A DNA stretch of 42,158 bases from an uncultured Acetobacteraceae bacterium (GTDB lineage: Bacteria > Pseudomonadota > Alphaproteobacteria > Acetobacterales > Acetobacteraceae), in assembly GCA_903895595.1 (NCBI GenBank), contig CAITUP010000018.1:1-42158 (forward strand), given 5' to 3'. The notes beneath the pieces are model-generated. The model worked only from the letters and a program-made list of their open reading frames with translations. It was not told where the DNA came from and did not search any database. Below are positions 39,843-42,158 of this stretch, piece by piece (positions within the stretch are counted from its first letter, which is position 1; each line of letters begins with the position of its first letter). Both the position numbers and the translations under genes were made by a program.

Positions 39843-41021
39843 CTAATAAGACCGAGGCATGCCCAATACATGCTGTCCAACATACCCGAGTATGAGGTTC
39901 GTCGAAATCGGTGCGATCTGGTACAAACGAACCTCCCGCCATTTCCGCTCGATCTCGTACTCGCGGGCGTAGGCGAATCCGCCATATGTCTGCATGCAGG
40001 TGTCGGCCGCTTTCCACGCCGCTTCGGATGCCAGCAGCTTCGCGATATTCGCGTCCGCCCCGCATTCCTTACCATCGTCGAACAATGCCGCCGCGCGCCG
40101 GCACACCATATCGGCCGCTTCCAGCTCGGCCCACGCCCGAGCGATGGGGAATTGCACAGCTTGGTTCTTGCCGATGGGGGCGCCGAATACGACGCGGTCC
40201 TTGGCATATTGAGTCGCTTTCTTCACGAACCAGCGGCCGTCGCCGACCGCTTCGCTCGCCACCAGGATACGTTCGGCGTTCATGCCGTCCAGGATATAAC
40301 GGAAGCCCTTGCCTTCCTCGCCGATCAGGCTGTCTGCCGGAATGCGGAAATTATCGAAGAAAATTTCGGTCGTGTTGTGGTTGATCATCGCTTTGATCGG
40401 CCGCACTTCCAGTCCGGTGCCGGTATTCATCGCCCGCATGTCGATCAGGAACACCGACAGCCCATCCGATCGTTTCTTCACCTGATCCGCCGACGTCGTG
40501 CGGGCCAGCAGCAGCATCATGTCGGAGTGCATGGCGCGCGACGTCCACACCTTCTGGCCATTGATAATATAGGAATCGCCATCCCGCACCGCGCGCGTCT
40601 TCAACTGCGTGGTATCCGATCCCGTCGTCGGCTCCGTCACCCCGAAGGCCTGCAAGCGGATCCGCCCCGCCGCGATTCCCGGCAGGTACTTACGCTTTTG
40701 TTCGTCCGACCCGTGCCGCAGCAGCGTGCCCATAATGTACATCTGCGCGTGGCCCTGGCTGGCGACGCAGCCGGAGGCGTTGATCTCCTCCAAAATCACC
40801 GCCGCCGCGCGCACCGGCAGACCGGAGCCGCCGTATTCCTCGGGGATCAGCGCGCCGAGGAAGCCAGCCTTGGTAAGCTCCTCGACGAAAGCGGTCGGGT
40901 AGGCCTGCTCGTCCTCCAGCCCGGCCCAGTACGTGCCGGGGTATTGCGCGCAAATCTTGCGCACGGATTCCCGCAGTTCGGGATAATCCTCACCCAGTTC
41001 CACCATCGTCGCGTCGGACAT
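39843..41021 (-). CDS. Acyl-CoA dehydrogenase
   Basis: A 392-residue flavoprotein of the acyl-CoA dehydrogenase family. It shows the FAD/substrate signature AFGVTEPTTGSDTT (about 129-142), INGQKVWTSRA (about 157-167), and QTYGGFAYAREYEIER near 355-370, where the catalytic base Glu and FAD-contacting residues lie. It introduces the alpha-beta double bond in acyl-CoA and passes electrons to ETF. ATG 41021 is the family start; the frame upstream to 41081 is unsupported. It is divergent from the glycosyltransferase with 106 bases between. Substrate chain type is not evident. Confidence 0.92.
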   Translation of the reverse strand: MSDATMVELGEDYPELRESVRKICAQYPGTYWAGLEDEQAYPTAFVEELTKAGFLGALIPEEYGGSGLPVRAAAVILEEINASGCVASQGHAQMYIMGTLLRHGSDEQKRKYLPGIAAGRIRLQAFGVTEPTTGSDTTQLKTRAVRDGDSYIINGQKVWTSRAMHSDMMLLLARTTSADQVKKRSDGLSVFLIDMRAMNTGTGLEVRPIKAMINHNTTEIFFDNFRIPADSLIGEEGKGFRYILDGMNAERILVASEAVGDGRWFVKKATQYAKDRVVFGAPIGKNQAVQFPIARAWAELEAADMVCRRAAALFDDGKECGADANIAKLLASEAAWKAADTCMQTYGGFAYAREYEIERKWREVRLYQIAPISTNLILGYVGQHVLGMPRSY

Positions 41022-41127
41022 TTTTGTACCCTTTCCGGCCGTATTCGCGCGGAAGCTGCCCAACTCGGCGGGTCGCGTCAAACCGGACCTCGCGCGCGCG
41101 CCATGCCGCTGCTAAGGGCGAGGCAGC

Positions 41128-42027
41128 ATGCGCATCCTGTTCGTTACATCCAACCGCCTCGGCGACGCGGTTCTGTCCACCGGCCTGCTGGATCGGCTGA
41201 TCCGCACGCACCCTGACGCGCGCTTTACTGTCGTGTGTGGGGCGGTGGCGGCGGGCGTGTTCGAGCGGATGCCGAACCTGGAACGCATCATCGTGCTGAC
41301 CAAGCGGCCGTTCGGGAAGCACTGGCTGCCGCTCTGGGCCGCGACGGTGACGACGTGGTGGGATCTGGTGGTGGATATCCGCGGGTCGGCTCTGTCCTGG
41401 CTTGTGCCGGCGCGGCGGCGCGCGACGATGCGGCGGGTGCCGGGGCATAAGACCGCGCAGCTTGGGGCGATCCTGGGGTTGACCCCCCCGCCGTTGCCCG
41501 TGGTCTGGACCGCGCCGGCCGATCATGCCCGTGTCGCCGCGCTGCTGCCGGCGGATCGCCCGTTCATCGCGTTGGCCCCCACCGCGAATTGGCTCCCGAA
41601 AATCTGGCCCGTCGAGCGGTTCGTCGCTGCGTTCGAAGCCTTGTCTGCCGGCAATGCCGTGCCGGTGGTCATCGCCGGCCCCGGCCCGACCGAACGCGCG
41701 ATGGCCGCGCCGCTGCTGGCCGCATTGCCGGGTGCGATCGATCTGGTCGGATGTCTGTCCTTGCCGGAAATCGCGGCGTGCCTGAGCCGAGCGGCGTTGT
41801 TTATCGGGAACGATTCGGGGCTGATGCATGTGGCGGCGGCGGCCGGTGCGCCGACTTTGGGCCTGTTCGGTCCGACCAACCCGGTGGAATACGGCCCCGC
41901 CGGCGTTCGTGCCCGAGCCGTGATCGCATCCGGTGGAAAAATGGAAGATATTACCGTCCAGCAGGTCGTCGACGCCGCGCTGGAAATACAAACGCCGGCC
42001 AGAACGATGCCCGGCCGGCGCGATTGA
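41128..42027 (+). CDS. Glycosyltransferase family 9 (LPS heptosyltransferase-like)
   Basis: A 299-residue GT9 protein. It opens MRILFVTSNRLGDAVLST, with the conserved Asp after the first strand, followed by LAPTANWLPKIWPVERF (about 150). The C-terminal nucleotide-sugar site is FIGNDSGLMHVAAAAGAPTLGLFGPTNP (about 230-257). GT9 enzymes add heptose, or related sugars, to the LPS inner core on the cytoplasmic side of the inner membrane. Its length is slightly shorter than RfaF/WaaC. The reading frame extends GTPs of the family well; the exact donor is uncertain. Confidence 0.88.
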   Translation: MRILFVTSNRLGDAVLSTGLLDRLIRTHPDARFTVVCGAVAAGVFERMPNLERIIVLTKRPFGKHWLPLWAATVTTWWDLVVDIRGSALSWLVPARRRATMRRVPGHKTAQLGAILGLTPPPLPVVWTAPADHARVAALLPADRPFIALAPTANWLPKIWPVERFVAAFEALSAGNAVPVVIAGPGPTERAMAAPLLAALPGAIDLVGCLSLPEIAACLSRAALFIGNDSGLMHVAAAAGAPTLGLFGPTNPVEYGPAGVRARAVIASGGKMEDITVQQVVDAALEIQTPARTMPGRRD

Positions 42028-42038
42028 AGGCTAAAGAT

Positions 42039-42058
42039 AGAGGTTCATTGGGACCTCT
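42039..42058 (+). terminator. Weak hairpin after the glycosyltransferase
   Basis: AGAGGT (42039-42044) and ACCTCT (42053-42058) pair over an 8-base loop, 12 bases past the GT9 stop codon. The trailing sequence is only TTG, so termination is likely partial. Confidence 0.4.
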
Positions 42059-42099
42059 TGAGCCGGACATTGGGGGCGGGCGCGCCGGCAGTCAAGCGA

Positions 42100-42158
42100 T
42101 TATTTCAATGGTGCGATGCGAAATCCGAATTGCGCATGCACGATGTCCCGCGCCGCGC
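42100..42158 (-). CDS. C-terminal tail of an unidentified gene (rest outside window)
   Basis: On the minus strand the frame is open from the window edge to TAA at 42100-42102 and encodes AARDIVHAQFGFRIAPLK. Of the three minus-strand frames this is the one with protein-like composition. Too little is visible to name a family or to be sure it is coding. Confidence 0.4.
   Translation of the reverse strand, partial: AARDIVHAQFGFRIAPLK

Noticed and set aside
1..42158. tRNA, rRNA, CRISPR array, insertion sequence, prophage or riboswitch
   Set aside because: I looked for cloverleaf arms, spaced direct repeats, transposase motifs and known riboswitch cores by eye and found none. This is a visual scan and not a model search.

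Overview
The window is about 42 kb of GC-rich DNA (roughly two-thirds G+C by eye). It reads as the chromosome of an alphaproteobacterium, most likely in Rhodospirillales/Acetobacteraceae. This is inferred from the lptF-lptG-lptD-surA-rsmA envelope operon, the Ada/Ogt fusion, the ELM1-like protein, the RES/Xre toxin-antitoxin pair, PEP-CTERM proteins and many CoA-thioester enzymes. I saw no tRNA, rRNA, CRISPR array, prophage or insertion sequence, and no gene here fixes the genus.

Layout. 1-7302: the end of an OmpA-family gene with its terminator, ada, a convergent enoyl-CoA hydratase, a divergent class III CoA-transferase, glutamyl-Q tRNA(Asp) synthetase, a small esterase, an HNH endonuclease and a GlcD-type FAD oxidase. 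7345-14044: five tightly packed genes for LPS export and outer-membrane assembly (lptF, lptG, lptD, surA) plus the rRNA methylase rsmA. rsmA appears to start at a CTG that overlaps the surA stop, and pdxA, often found between these two genes, is absent. 14048-21875: two facing-away catabolic gene sets. The minus-strand set is a carboxylesterase, a phosphotriesterase-like hydrolase and a quinone-oxidoreductase-like reductase. The plus-strand set is an amidohydrolase, an SDR, a Rieske oxygenase and a luciferase-like monooxygenase. The gap between them holds the broken end of an alpha/beta-hydrolase gene. This looks like an uncharacterised degradation locus.

22138-27509: an AT-richer accessory stretch with three PEP-CTERM proteins, one of them behind an excellent sigma-54 promoter, plus a GFA-family protein and lutBC without lutA. 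27553-33743: a ThDP-dependent decarboxylase-like enzyme, an orphan solute-binding protein, a lone Flp pilin, a VOC protein and an MFS transporter. 33743-36610: a zinc-ribbon methyltransferase, a RES/Xre toxin-antitoxin pair with a clear operator, and a PuuE-like deacetylase. 36709-42158: an ELM1-like protein overlapping a 625-residue protein of unknown function, an acyl-CoA dehydrogenase, a family 9 glycosyltransferase and the tail of one more gene.

The least expected signal is a pair of matching small loci, at about 29411-29644 and 39560-39768. Each has a similar leader, a strong AGGAGGTG ribosome-binding site, an AT-rich ORF for a tiny hydrophobic peptide (37 codons from an ATA, 26 from an ATG) and a hairpin beginning at the stop codon. 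The distance from the conserved TTAAC box to the start codon is 69 and 70 bases. These two copies are the best candidate here for something undescribed.
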